64,000 nt of DNA, from NCBI GenBank assembly GCA_964496475.1, contig CAZBZS010000003.1, positions 45,028-109,027 on the forward strand. The letters run 5' to 3'. This DNA is from JASLPR01 sp964496475. Lineage in GTDB: Bacteria > Chloroflexota > UBA11872 > VXNJ01. The position numbers were made by a program, and so were the translations under genes. Of the stretch, positions 17,897 to 26,842 are shown piece by piece. Every line of letters begins with the position of its first letter. Positions within the stretch are counted from its first letter, which is position 1. The notes beneath the pieces are model-generated. The model was not told where the DNA came from. It was given only the letters and a program-made list of their open reading frames with translations, and searched no databases.

Positions 17897-18780
17897 CAGG
17901 ACCCGGCGCGGACCGGCCACTTCCCGAGGGGCTGGGGGAGGTGGAGCGCACGATCCTTTCGACGGACAACCGGGGCATTTCGAAGATCGCCGGCTACCTC
18001 CCGCCGGACTTCTGCCAGCGAGCGGCCCGGCTGGCACGCGACCACGGCGAACGGGTCATGCTAGTAACCGGGTTCTACGTGAACGGAGCGCCGGAGACCG
18101 ACGGTCCGCCCGGAACCGCCGCGCTGGGTCATGCGCTGGAGCTGCTCGGCTCCGACGTAACCGTGGTGACCGACGCGATCTCGTTCGAGGCCATGCGGGC
18201 GATCACGCCGCCAAAAATCGCCTGCGTCGAGTTCCCGGTGCTGACCAATCGAAAGAGCGCGAACTGGGCGGCCAAATTTCTGGATGAGATGAAACCTACC
18301 GCCATCGGCTTCATCGAGCGTCCCGGTCCCACCACTGACGGCACGTATCGAAGCTGGAAGCATATCGACATCACCGAGCACTGCGCTCTGACCCACCACC
18401 TGCTCGCGGGCGATACGCCCTCGTTCGCCGTCGGTGACGGCGGCAACGAGACTGGGATGGGCAGATACCGGAAGGCACTGCTAAAGGAAGGGGTACTTGA
18501 AGACCCCTCCACCACCGCCGTCGACGAATTGGTCATAGCGAGCGTGTCGAACTGGGGTGCGCTGGGCATGGTGGCTGAGCTGTCCAGGCTGTCCGGCCGG
18601 GACCTCTTGCCCCACCCGGAAATGGAAGAGGCGCGGTTGCGAGCCATGCTCCGACGGGGCGCGGTGGACGGACTTTCAGGGGAGACCGAGTTGAGGGTGG
18701 ACGGGCGGAACCTGGAGTCCTACCTGCGGGTGTTGGTCGAGTTACGGCGGATGGTAGGGCAACAAGGAGAGGTGTCGTAA
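17887..18780 (+). CDS. DUF4392 protein, D-glutamate cyclase-like
   Basis: The 297-residue product resembles the DUF4392 domain of mammalian D-glutamate cyclase, which interconverts D-glutamate and 5-oxo-D-proline. The best motif is AVGDGGNETGMGRYR, together with VTGFYVNGAPETDGPPGTAALG and IERPGPTTDGTYRSW. The start is a GTG overlapping the end of the Ldh-family gene, which implies the two products are made together, possibly for one catabolic pathway of hydroxy- or D-amino acids. Length matches the bacterial stand-alone form. The substrate is inferred from family knowledge only. Confidence 0.8.
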   Translation: MEVAGPGADRPLPEGLGEVERTILSTDNRGISKIAGYLPPDFCQRAARLARDHGERVMLVTGFYVNGAPETDGPPGTAALGHALELLGSDVTVVTDAISFEAMRAITPPKIACVEFPVLTNRKSANWAAKFLDEMKPTAIGFIERPGPTTDGTYRSWKHIDITEHCALTHHLLAGDTPSFAVGDGGNETGMGRYRKALLKEGVLEDPSTTAVDELVIASVSNWGALGMVAELSRLSGRDLLPHPEMEEARLRAMLRRGAVDGLSGETELRVDGRNLESYLRVLVELRRMVGQQGEVS

Positions 18781-18788
18781 CCGGCAGT

Positions 18789-19678
18789 ATGGGCCCACGC
18801 GGATGGGCGGTGGTTGCGATCCTGCTGGCGCTGGCGGCCTGTTCCCCGGCCCCCACCGCGCCTGAATCCGAGGACGGAGCCGACCCAACCCCACCGCCGG
18901 GGCCGCCGGGAGAAGTGCTTGAGGCACAGGTTTTGCGGGTCGTGGACGGCGACACCATCGAGGTGAGCATCGACGGCGCCATCGAGCGCGTCCGCTACAT
19001 CGGCATAGACACTCCCGAGCTGAACGCCCGTTGCGCCGAAGAGGCCACGCGGCTCAACGAGGAATTATTCGGTGACAGTCAGGTGCGTCTCGTGCCGGAC
19101 AAGGAAAACCGCGACGTATACGGTCGGATTCTGCGCTACGTGTACGTGGGGGATGTGCACGTGAACCTGGAACTTGTGCAACGGGGCGTGGCGGAGGTAT
19201 TGAGCATCCCGCCGAACACTNNNNNNNNNNCTTCAAGGAGGCCGTCGCCGCCACCCGGGCCGGCGGGACCGGCTGCCTGTGGGATCCGGCGGCGCTGTCG
19301 GCCGAGGCGCGGGCGCGGGCCTCCGCGACCTTCACCCCCATCCCCACCGAACGTCTGCCGGTCACTCGCTTTCACGCCAACGCCGCCGGGTTGGATCAGG
19401 AGAATGTGAATGACGAATACATCGTGATCATGAATCTGGGACCCGATCTGGAGATCGGCGGTTGGACCGTGCGCGACCGCGCCGACCCCAAATACGTGTT
19501 CCCCACCTACACCTGGCCCACCGGCGTGGAGCTGCGCCTGCACACCGGCAGTGGAACCGACGGCGATGGGGTGTTCTACTGGAATTCCGCCTCGCCGATC
19601 TGGAGCAACACCGGCGACATCCTCTGGTTAGAAGACGCAACCGGCGGGACCGTCCTCACCTATATCTACGAGGACTAG
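18789..19678 (+). CDS. Lipoprotein nuclease (thermonuclease SNc domain plus lamin-tail domain), interrupted by an assembly gap
   Basis: The N-terminus is a lipoprotein signal (VVAILLALAACSPAP, lipobox LAAC). The staphylococcal-nuclease domain follows: LRVVDGDTIEVSI, RVRYIGIDTPEL and the VYGRILRYVYV strand. After the gap at 19221-19230 the coding continues in a different nominal frame, with the nuclease end (FKEAVAATRAGGTGCLW) and then a lamin-tail-like beta domain (NDEYIVIMNLG, GWTVRDRAD, GDILWLEDA). The apparent frame change comes from the fixed-length N filler, so I treat this as one gene. The protein is probably a surface-anchored DNA/RNA-degrading enzyme for nutrient scavenging. Confidence 0.85.
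19221..19230. other. Assembly gap (10 N)
   Basis: Ten undetermined bases inside the nuclease gene. The identical length of all three gaps in this window shows that they are scaffolding filler, not measured distances. Confidence 0.98.
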
Positions 19679-19762
19679 CGGACAGGACCGTCTCGTCGAA
19701 TGCGGTAGGCTGGCGCGACCTGATCCCGAGACGCAACCACTCTCAATTTTTGAAGGGGCTAC

Positions 19763-20821
19763 ATGGACGGCGAACAACGCAATTTCCTGGAGAGATTGAT
19801 CGAAGCCCCCGGCCCGTCGGGTTACGAGCAGCCGGTACGGGAGGAGTGGCGGAAATATACGGCTGGATTCGCCGACAGCCTGGAATCCGATCTTCACGGG
19901 AATGTGATCGCCGTTAGAAATCCGGACGGGCAGCCGCGGGTGATGTTCGCCGGCCACTGCGACGAGCTGGGATTCCAGGTCAATTACATCACTGACGAGG
20001 GCTTCATCTACTTCAACACCATCGGCGGTCACGACGCCAGCCTGATTCCCGGACGGCGGGTCGTGATCCATGCCGATGGCGGCCCGGTCCGGGGGGTGAC
20101 CGGCAGAAAGGCCGTGCATCTCACCACCGCGGCCGACCGGGGCAAGGCCGTAAAAATCGAGGACATCTGGATCGATATCGGCGTCGCCGATCTTGAAGAG
20201 GCCAGGAAGCTGGTGCGCGTGGGAGACGCTGTCACCTACGACCTGGGAATGAAGGAATTACGAAACGGCGTAGCGGTGGCGAGGGCCTTCGACAACAAGG
20301 TCGGGGCCTGGGTGGTGGCGGAGTCTCTGCGGCGGATCGATTCAAAAGCTCTCGAAGCGGCCGTGATCGCCGTGGCCACCGTGCAGGAAGAAATCGGCCT
20401 GCGCGGCGCCACCACCAGCGCCTTCGGGATAGACCCCACCGTGGCCGTGGCCGTGGATGTCACCCACGCCACCGACTTCCCGGGGGTGAATAAGAAGACC
20501 GTCGGCGACGTCAAGCTGGGCGGCGGGCCGGTCATCGCCCGGGGACCGAATATCAACCCGGTCGTGGAGAAGATGTTGTTCGAGGCCGCCGAAGAGGCCG
20601 GTATCGAGGTGCAAGTGGAGGCCGAATCGCGCGGCACCGGCACCGACGCCAACGCCATTCAAATCTCAAGGGCCGGAGTGGCGACCGCGCTCGTGGGAGT
20701 GCCATTGCGATACATGCACTCGCCCTCGGAGGTGATCTCGCTGGCGGACGCCGACGCCACCGCCTCCCTCCTAGCGGCCTTCGCGGAACGAGTCCGGGCG
20801 GATAGCGACTTCACCCCATAG
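19763..20821 (+). CDS. M42-family metallo-aminopeptidase
   Basis: The 352-residue product is a glutamyl aminopeptidase/TET-type M42 peptidase that trims short peptides in the cytoplasm with two divalent metal ions. Metal and catalytic positions are visible: FAGHCDELGF, VARAFDNKVGAWV, TVQEEIGLRGATT (catalytic glutamate and ligand), VAVDVTHATDFPG and the C-terminal RYMHSPSEVISLADADA ligand histidine. N-terminal EAPGPSGYEQPVRE is typical. The gene follows the nuclease gene by 84 bases on the same strand. Family members usually form dodecameric tetrahedral particles. Confidence 0.94.
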   Translation: MDGEQRNFLERLIEAPGPSGYEQPVREEWRKYTAGFADSLESDLHGNVIAVRNPDGQPRVMFAGHCDELGFQVNYITDEGFIYFNTIGGHDASLIPGRRVVIHADGGPVRGVTGRKAVHLTTAADRGKAVKIEDIWIDIGVADLEEARKLVRVGDAVTYDLGMKELRNGVAVARAFDNKVGAWVVAESLRRIDSKALEAAVIAVATVQEEIGLRGATTSAFGIDPTVAVAVDVTHATDFPGVNKKTVGDVKLGGGPVIARGPNINPVVEKMLFEAAEEAGIEVQVEAESRGTGTDANAIQISRAGVATALVGVPLRYMHSPSEVISLADADATASLLAAFAERVRADSDFTP

Positions 20822-20858
20822 ACGCGGCCGCCTCAACCAATACGAAGACGATGATCCC

Positions 20859-21401
20859 ATGAAGACATTCGCCCGACGACTAGCCCGGGCGGCGACCCTG
20901 GACCCGAATTTTTACGACGAGTGCGTAGAGAACCGCAGGCTCGTCTGGCCGGCGCTGCTCGTTGTGGTGGCCGGTGGGGCGGCCGGGATACTGGCTCAGT
21001 ACATCGGCCGCGATTTCGAGGTCGACGCAATGCTCGAGAAGCTGATGCGAGGCACGCTGATCTGGACCCTAAGCTGGCCGGTGCTGGCGGGCGTGGCGTT
21101 CGCGGTGGGCCGGTGGATTCTGGGGGGAGAGGGTTCCTTTGACGGCGTGTTGCGGGGCATGGGCTGGGCGTTCACGCCCGGGCTTCTACAGATCGCCATC
21201 GCCTTCCCGCCCCTGCAATTCGTGGCCTTCGCGGTGCCGATGGTCTGGATGATCGCCACCAGCATGGCCGCCACCGGCAGTACTCTGCGAATTTCCAGCT
21301 CCCGCGCCATGATCGCCACCCTGCTGGCCTGGGGGGTCTGGGGGATAGTGGGAGTTGTGTTGCAGATAATTCAGGGCACCCTACCCAGCTTCACCACCTG
21401 A
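20859..21401 (+). CDS. Yip1-like multi-pass membrane protein (intact copy)
   Basis: The 180-residue product has an N-terminal LARAATLDPNFYDEC segment followed by four or more hydrophobic helices (WPALLVVVAGGAAGIL, LIWTLSWPVLAGVAFAVG, LLQIAIAFPPLQFVAF, MIATLLAWGVWGIVGVVLQ). This is the layout of bacterial Yip1-domain proteins, whose function is unknown. It is the only intact member of three tandem paralogues; each begins with a similar A/RLDP-FYREV-like motif. The start ATG at 20859 follows shortly after the M42 gene. Confidence 0.75.
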   Translation: MKTFARRLARAATLDPNFYDECVENRRLVWPALLVVVAGGAAGILAQYIGRDFEVDAMLEKLMRGTLIWTLSWPVLAGVAFAVGRWILGGEGSFDGVLRGMGWAFTPGLLQIAIAFPPLQFVAFAVPMVWMIATSMAATGSTLRISSSRAMIATLLAWGVWGIVGVVLQIIQGTLPSFTT

Positions 21402-21464
21402 CTCCGATACGCCTGATTCGAGCGATGTGGCAAGTGCTCGAATATTGGCGGCGTAGCGAAAGGG

Positions 21465-22013
21465 GTGATGATGGAATCCAGGGACCCGATCGTTTCTCGA
21501 ATGATCAGGGCCGCTCGGCTCGATCCGACGCTGTATCGGGAGGTGGCGGAGGACGAGACGGACACCACCCAGGCCCTGTTGGTGGTCGTGCTGGCAGTAG
21601 TGGCCAGCGGAATCGGCAGCGCCATCGGATTGTTCGGTGCGGGCGTTATTTCGGGACTCGTGAGCGGTGTCGTCGGCTCGCTAGTCGGCTGGCTGGTCAA
21701 GGCCCTTGACACGTACGTGGCAGTGCGATTGATGTTCGGGTCCGGAGTCAGCTACATGAACCTGTTATGACCACTGAGGTTCGCCCGAGCCGCCGGAGTT
21801 GTGACGGTATTCGGCTTTGTCCCATTCTTCGGCGGTTTGCTGTGGGTTGCGGTCGCGATCTAGATGATGGTCGCGTGGGTAATCGCCGTCCGTGAGAGCG
21901 CCCGAGTTACGACGGTTGAAGCAGTGGTGACCGGAATCGTGGCTGCAATCGGTCTCTGGGCGGTGGAGTGGCTGATCGGCGAGCTGTTCGGTGTGAGTTC
22001 CGGGCTGTTCTAG
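21465..22013 (+). pseudogene. Yip1-like membrane protein, disrupted (frameshift and stop)
   Basis: The first frame (MMMESRDPIVSRMIRAARLD, then membrane helices) ends at a TGA at about 21768-21770 after SYMNLL. The expected continuation is in another frame: LRFARAAGVVTVFGFVPFFG, then MMVAWVIAVRESARVTTVEA and a last helix, ending at TAG 22011-22013. A TAG at 21861-21863 also interrupts that second frame, where the family usually has a tryptophan or similar residue. Two independent lesions favour a decayed gene over one sequencing error. It is the middle copy of three tandem paralogues. Confidence 0.68.
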
Positions 22014-22065
22014 CGGGGGATGGCCGGTTGGCGGTGCGCCGGCAGGTAGGAGGGCCGCGGCGGCA

Positions 22066-22799
22066 GTGGCGCGGAGAGTTGAATCAGTCGGGGAGGCAAA
22101 GGTGATATTTCCCGTGCGAGTATGGCGGGTGCTGCGACTCGACGCCTCCGTCTATCGCGAGGTCGCGCGAGACGGTGCCGCCACCCGGCAGGCATTCTTT
22201 ATCTACGTCCTTCCAGCGATTTTGGACACGATGGCGGCGCTCTTCGACCCGGGAGCGCCCACCCCTACCACCGACTTCGGCTTTGCCATGCTGATCGTCC
22301 CCGTCGTGGCATTATCTGGACATCCAGCGTGCAATGGATCGGCGTGCGCGTGATCGGCAGGCCGTCGCTCCACGGCAGCCTCTTTCGGGCGCTGGGCTTC
22401 GCGGCGACCGCCTCCGTGCCCGGCCTTGCGGTGGCAGTGGCGGTGGCGCGGCGGCTGTCGGTGCCATCGGAGTGGGCAGCTTACTTCGGGTTGATTGCTT
22501 TTCTTCTGTGGCTCGCGATCAGCCTGACCCTCGCCATCAAGGAGTCGTTCGCATGCCGCACCAGCGAGGCGATCCGAACCCTGGTGGGAACTGTCAGTCT
22601 AGCCATGTTCATCCTGACATTCGCCAGCCTCATCGTCCCCTATTACGTTCTTCGCTTTTTCTACTACAGGTACAAGAGACCCAGCGGTCCGGCCCCGAAA
22701 AAAGCGGTCCCCTCCCGGCTGATTTCGCAACAGATGGCAACGCGGCGAAAACGCTACCGAAAAGAAAATCGGACGGCTTGGCGGACCCGGCCGCGACGG

Positions 22800-22808
<9 letters not shown>
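22066..22808 (+). pseudogene. Yip1-like membrane protein, frameshifted
   Basis: The opening frame carries FPVRVWRVLRLDASVYREVA and a first hydrophobic segment, then runs out of sense near 22312 (stop at 22353). A +1/-1 shift there restores WTSSVQWIGVRVIGRPSLH and three more membrane helices (RALGFAATASVPGLAVAVAV, YFGLIAFLLWLAISLTLAI, LAMFILTFASLIVPYYVLRF). The restored frame ends at 22808, just inside the 3' end of the opposite-strand tRNA-Val. It could be a real pseudogene or a single indel in the assembly. Third of three tandem paralogues. Confidence 0.62.
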
Positions 22809-22873
<65 letters not shown>

Positions 22874-23012
22874 GGGAGCGGACGCCGATTATATCGCCCG
22901 TCACCACAGCCACACGCCCCGACCCACAGGTGATCCAGGCCGATATCCACGGGCAAATGATGGTCGGATCGAGAACACCGACATCGCCTAGTGGACCTCG
23001 CCAGCCGGCCGA

Positions 23013-24299
23013 CTACGCCAGCTCGGCCCAGTCCAGAATCTGAACCGGCACGCTCTCCCCCGACTTCACGAAGCCGACATCCTCATGCACGATCGCCAGT
23101 CCGTCCGCGAACGCCATCGACGTCATGATCCCCGAGCCCTGCTCGCCCGTAGACCAGCACTCGTAGCCATCATCGGTGATGGCCACCCGCACCCGCACGA
23201 ACATGCGACGCGCACCGGCCCCCTTCAGATCGTTCCGGGCGATCGCCTTCACCGTTGGTTTCTGCAGACGCTCACGACCCAGCATCTTCAATACCGCCGG
23301 ACGGCCGAACTGCTCAAAAACTACCAGCCCCGACACCGGATTACCGGGAAGGCCAAGGATCGGCGTGCCGTCAATATGCCCAAAAAGCAGCGGCTTGCCC
23401 GGACGCATGGCGATCTGCCAAAAGTCGGCGTCGCCGTCGCTGCCCACCACATTCTTCACCAGGTCGTGGTCCCCCATCGAGACACCGCCAATGGAGAAGA
23501 TCAGGTCATTCTCCGCAGCCGCCAGGGCGAACGCGCGGCGCACGTCGGGCACGTTGTCCGGCACTATCGGATAGCGTTTCGCCCGCGCCCCGTACTCGTC
23601 GATGAGCGCCGCCAGTGCCCACGCGTGGCTGTTGCGAACCTTCCCCGGCTCGATCGCCTCATCGATTTCCAGCACTTCGTCGCCGGTCGGGACCACCGCT
23701 ATTCGTGGCCGCCGGTGCACCGGCGCCTCCGCGATTCCCAAGGACGCGAGCACCCCGATGGCCCCGGCCCGGAGAACGGTCCCCTTTGGCAACGCCACCG
23801 CCCGCCGGGCAATGTCCTCCCCGGCCAGCCGAATGTTCTCGCCCTTATCTTCAGGCTTGACGACGTTCACATAGGCCCGATCCTGCCCGGAATCGCCACG
23901 GGGATCGGTCCCGAATTTCCCCCAGTCTTCACGATCGGTGAATTCAAATCCCAGCACCGCATCGACCCCGTCCGGGATGGGTGCGCCGGTCATGATGCGG
24001 ACCGCTTCCCCCGGCCCCACCGGGTCCTCGCCAACGTAGCCGGCCGCAAGATCGTAAATGACCCGTAGCCGAACCGGCTGATCGGCCGACGCGCCGGCGA
24101 CATCCGCCGCGCGGACCCCGTAACCGTCGTAGGCCGAGTTATCGTCCAGCGGCACATCGTGCTTCGCCAGCACGTCCTCGGACAGCACCAGCCCGTAGCA
24201 ATCGGAAAGCGACGTCCGGGCGGTTTCGAGCGGGATGAACGCGGCCAGCACTCGCTCGACGGCTTCGTCCACGCTGAGCAATACGGATACGGATGACAC
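23013..24299 (-). CDS. moeA: Molybdopterin molybdenumtransferase MoeA
   Basis: The 428-residue product has full MoeA architecture. The N-terminal part has DVPLDDNSAYDGYGVRAAD (the family has DxPxxDNSAMDGYAVR) and VRIMTGAPIPDGVDAVLGFE. The central MoCF-like domain has VVPTGDEVLEIDEAIEPGKVRNSHAWAL and FSIGGVSMGDHDLVK. The C-terminus contains ILGLPGNPVSGLVVFEQF. MoeA inserts molybdate into adenylylated molybdopterin in molybdenum cofactor synthesis, so the cell has molybdoenzymes. The gene is divergent from ribB; no other Mo-cofactor genes are in the window. Confidence 0.95.
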   Translation of the reverse strand: MSSVSVLLSVDEAVERVLAAFIPLETARTSLSDCYGLVLSEDVLAKHDVPLDDNSAYDGYGVRAADVAGASADQPVRLRVIYDLAAGYVGEDPVGPGEAVRIMTGAPIPDGVDAVLGFEFTDREDWGKFGTDPRGDSGQDRAYVNVVKPEDKGENIRLAGEDIARRAVALPKGTVLRAGAIGVLASLGIAEAPVHRRPRIAVVPTGDEVLEIDEAIEPGKVRNSHAWALAALIDEYGARAKRYPIVPDNVPDVRRAFALAAAENDLIFSIGGVSMGDHDLVKNVVGSDGDADFWQIAMRPGKPLLFGHIDGTPILGLPGNPVSGLVVFEQFGRPAVLKMLGRERLQKPTVKAIARNDLKGAGARRMFVRVRVAITDDGYECWSTGEQGSGIMTSMAFADGLAIVHEDVGFVKSGESVPVQILDWAELA

Positions 24300-24542
24300 G
24301 AGCTTTCTCCGAACGAGACTTGATTAACGTCGAGCTACAAGGGCCCGACGAGTATATGAAACCGGGCCGAAATCCCCGAGCAGCCGCCGCACCGATCCGC
24401 GTCAGGAAACGACGACTGCCTTATTATTCAGGCTCTTCCGCTGCTGAGTGCCCGATCAACCAAAGCAAGACCGCACGGAGCGCCAAGACGAACCGCCCGG
24501 CGGCACATCCAGCCGGCCCGACCGGTCCAAGGATCAACACCA
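24300..24542. promoter_or_regulatory. Divergent intergenic region moeA/ribB
   Basis: 243 bases between divergent starts must hold both promoters. I looked for an FMN riboswitch before ribB and a Moco riboswitch before moeA and found neither pattern. AAGGA about eight bases before the ribB start is the only clear signal. Confidence 0.45.
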
Positions 24543-25169
24543 TTGAACGACATACCATCCGCCGTCGACGCGGCCATCAAGTCGCTTCGCACCGGCGGCT
24601 TCGTGATGCTCGTGGACGAGGCCGACCGCGAGGACGAGGGCGACCTGGTCCTAGCGGCCGAGTTCGCCCGGCCGGAGCACTTCACTCTCATGGCCGCGCG
24701 CTGCCGCACCCTCATAACGCTGCCAATGGCGGCCGAGCGGCTGGACGCCCTGGGCATCCGCATGATGGTGAATCACAACACCGCCCGCTACGAGACGCCG
24801 TTCACCATCTCCCTGGACGTGAAGGCCGGCACTACCAGCGGCAGCTCCGCGATCGACCGGGCCGCGACCGTCAGGGCATTGCTCGATCCCGCCGCGAAGC
24901 TGACTGATTTCTTGATGCCGGGTCACGTGTTTCCCTTACGCGCCGACCCAAAAGGCGTATTCGGGCGGATGGGGCACACCGAGGGCGCGGTCGATCTGAT
25001 GCGCCTGGGCGGACTCTACCCGGCCGCGTTGATCTCGGAAATCCAAGGGGCCGACGGCGCCATGATGCGCGGAGCGGAGTTGCGAGAACTGGCGGCGGAA
25101 TGTGCTGCGCCGGTCGTAAGCGTAACCGAGATCAAAGCCCGTCTGATCGGGGAGGCGACCGCCAGTTAA
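24543..25169 (+). CDS. ribB: 3,4-dihydroxy-2-butanone-4-phosphate synthase
   Basis: The 208-residue product forms the four-carbon precursor of riboflavin from ribulose 5-phosphate. Family signs are MLVDEADREDEGDLVLAAEF (acidic metal and substrate site), TSGSSAIDRAATVRALLDP, GHVFPLRADPKGVFGRMGHTEGAVDL and LISEIQGADGAMMRGAEL. It is the stand-alone RibB length; no GTP cyclohydrolase II domain follows. The start is the TTG at 24543, preceded by AAGGA with normal spacing. No other riboflavin genes are adjacent. Confidence 0.95.
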   Translation: MNDIPSAVDAAIKSLRTGGFVMLVDEADREDEGDLVLAAEFARPEHFTLMAARCRTLITLPMAAERLDALGIRMMVNHNTARYETPFTISLDVKAGTTSGSSAIDRAATVRALLDPAAKLTDFLMPGHVFPLRADPKGVFGRMGHTEGAVDLMRLGGLYPAALISEIQGADGAMMRGAELRELAAECAAPVVSVTEIKARLIGEATAS

Positions 25170-25270
25170 GCGCCGGCGCTGGCGTCTCGCTCGAACCGCA
25201 GGACCCACGCCCTTGCGGCGAGGTAGTTGACCTCCCGCCCGGATGACCGATAATTTCTCTGGAGACGATC

Positions 25271-25309
25271 NNNNNNNNNNGGGTTCGATTCCGGTCAGAG
25301 TCGCTTCAC
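25271..25309 (+). other. Assembly gap and possible tRNA 3' remnant
   Basis: Ten N at 25271-25280 are followed by GGGTTCGATTCC, which has the look of a T-arm, and then by a stretch that does not pair with anything visible. This could be the 3' part of another tRNA whose body fell into the gap. The evidence is only the T-loop motif. Confidence 0.3.
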
Positions 25310-25383
25310 TGTATCGTAGCTCAATGGTAGAGCCGTCGGCTGTTAACCGAAAGGTCGCAGGTTCGAGTCCTGCCCGAGGAGCC
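25310..25383 (+). tRNA. tRNA-Asn (anticodon GTT), 5' acceptor strand mismatched
   Basis: The D arm (TAGCTCAATGGTAGAGC), anticodon arm GTCGG-CTGTTAA-CCGAA (anticodon GTT), T arm GCAGG-TTCGAGT-CCTGC and 3' acceptor strand CCGAGGA with discriminator G are all standard for tRNA-Asn, followed by CC. The seven bases that should form the 5' acceptor strand read TGTATCG instead of a complement such as TCCTCGG, giving at most two Watson-Crick pairs. The nearby N gap suggests a faulty join rather than a functional variant. Confidence 0.8.
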
Positions 25384-25453
25384 GCACCCGTGCCTGAACG
25401 CGCGGACTACCCTCCTCCCATCTCCACGACCCCTTCCACGCTCCCCTACCACA

Positions 25454-25843
25454 TCAGATCCCGTAGAGCCGCTCCGCGTTCCCGGCGAAAAGGGCCGCCT
25501 TCTCTTCCGCTCCGAAGCCATTCGTAATCTCGCGATACGCCTCCACTAGCGCGCCGTAGCTGCTCCACAGGCTGTCGATCGGCCAATTGCTGGCGAACAG
25601 CGATCGCTCACAACCGAACCGCTCGATGCAGGTCTCCACAAACGGGCGAATCGTCTCGACCGTCCAGTTGTTGTCGCCCATGGCGAGACCTGAAATCTTG
25701 CAGATGATGTTCTCCACCTCGGCGAGAACGGACATACCTCCGCGCCAATTCTCGAAGTACTCCAGCGTCCGCTCCGTCGGAAACCCGGCGTGATCCAGCA
25801 CGATCGTGATGTCCGGGTACGTCCACGCCAGCTCCGCCGTCAT
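25454..25843 (-). pseudogene. Amidohydrolase-family (COG3618-like) C-terminal fragment
   Basis: The 129 residues match the second half of metal-dependent amidohydrolases of the 2-pyrone-4,6-dicarboxylate lactonase-like group: YPDITIVLDHAGFP, then ENIICKISGLAM and a C-terminal CERSLFASNWPIDSLW, ending with LFAGNAERLYGI. Intact members have about 280-300 residues and an N-terminal HxH metal site; that half is missing. A TGA in the same frame stands just upstream, and the previous gene stops only about 30 bases away, so the 5' part has been deleted. It is unlikely to be active. Confidence 0.75.
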
Positions 25844-25874
25844 CTGGCGCGATCAGCGCTTTCCTCCAAGCATT

Positions 25875-26438
25875 CTAGTTTCCGACCGCCACCGTCGTGC
25901 GGATCAATCGGAATGAATAGTGCACGTCGTCCGGATAGTTGTCGTCCGACCAGCCCGGGATCACGCCCATTCCCGTGATCCTAACGGAGTTAGAAAGCGG
26001 GATCTCGAACACCGCGCAGCTCATCCCCGATACCGGCAGCGACTGGTAAGTCCCTCCCTGATTCAACAGGTCACCCTTCAGGTACATCCCCCAGAGGTTG
26101 TCTATCCGGAATCGCGCCGTCACCGCACTTTCGTTTTCCCCGTCGTGGCGAAAGCCTTCGTCCGGCTCGCACTCCACCAGGATGGACCCCGGCGGCGTGC
26201 ATACGCTCCCGATCACCGCGATCCGCACGATCGGCTCATCCTCCTCAATGATGACCCAGTCCGAAGGCAGCCCGGATGTCGCCGTCGTGCCGTCCGAAGT
26301 CTTGATTGGATACAGCTCTATTCCGTGTCTCTCCCCTCCAACCCAGACGCGATCCAGGGTCACATTGGGGTAGTTGAACGGAAAGTCATACTCGTAGGTC
26401 TTGAGCTCCAGTTCCTCCTTCTCGCGGGGGGGCGTCAT
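25875..26438 (-). CDS. Hypothetical protein, unknown family
   Basis: The 187-residue product is polar, rich in D, E, G, P and S, with beta-prone stretches such as VTLDRVWVGGERHGIELYP, PIVRIAVIGSVCTPPGSILVE and VHYSFRLIRTTVAVG. It has no signal peptide or membrane helix and two cysteines. It looks like an all-beta domain, possibly carbohydrate- or phage-structure-like, but I do not recognise it. It stops about 30 bases before the truncated amidohydrolase, so its surroundings are rearranged. The start is the ATG before TPPREKEELE; a shorter start is possible. Confidence 0.45.
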   Translation of the reverse strand: MTPPREKEELELKTYEYDFPFNYPNVTLDRVWVGGERHGIELYPIKTSDGTTATSGLPSDWVIIEEDEPIVRIAVIGSVCTPPGSILVECEPDEGFRHDGENESAVTARFRIDNLWGMYLKGDLLNQGGTYQSLPVSGMSCAVFEIPLSNSVRITGMGVIPGWSDDNYPDDVHYSFRLIRTTVAVGN

Positions 26439-26842
26439 CCGGGTTACCGGTTATCCGTCGGTCTCCGAGTTCGGTTGCCATCAGCCTCTCCAGTCCATGT
26501 CACAATTCCGATGGCCGAGTGTACTCGCGCGATTGTCATGCCAGCTCTGAGCTGCCGGACCGCCTGTCTCCTGCCGCTTCAAGACCACGTCCAACACCAC
26601 CGCCGCCGCTTCGAGCCATCCCACCATCTCCACCACCATCGACACCCGCAGCTTGAACGTCCCTGGATCCGGCGGCGTCGTCACCAGTCCCCGGCCGGGA
26701 ATCTCTACTTCACCGCCTACTACCTGAGGAAAGTCCTGAAGTTCACCCCCGTCTCTTGATATTCCCCTCGCAACAGGCTTCCTTGCCGCCGGCTCCCCCC
26801 ACGGCCGCCATCACATGCGATTGACGACGCTCCTATGATGAA
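26439..26842. other. Intergenic region with a possible coding remnant
   Basis: About 400 bases. On the minus strand near 26481-26720 a short frame (GTFKLRVSMVVEMVGWLEAA) has plausible composition and could be the tail of a lost gene. I find no ribosome binding site or family match, so I do not call it a gene. Confidence 0.3.

Noticed and set aside
24300..24542. FMN or Moco riboswitch before ribB or moeA
   Set aside because: I searched for the conserved core patterns by eye and found none. Absence of a pattern by eye is weak evidence.
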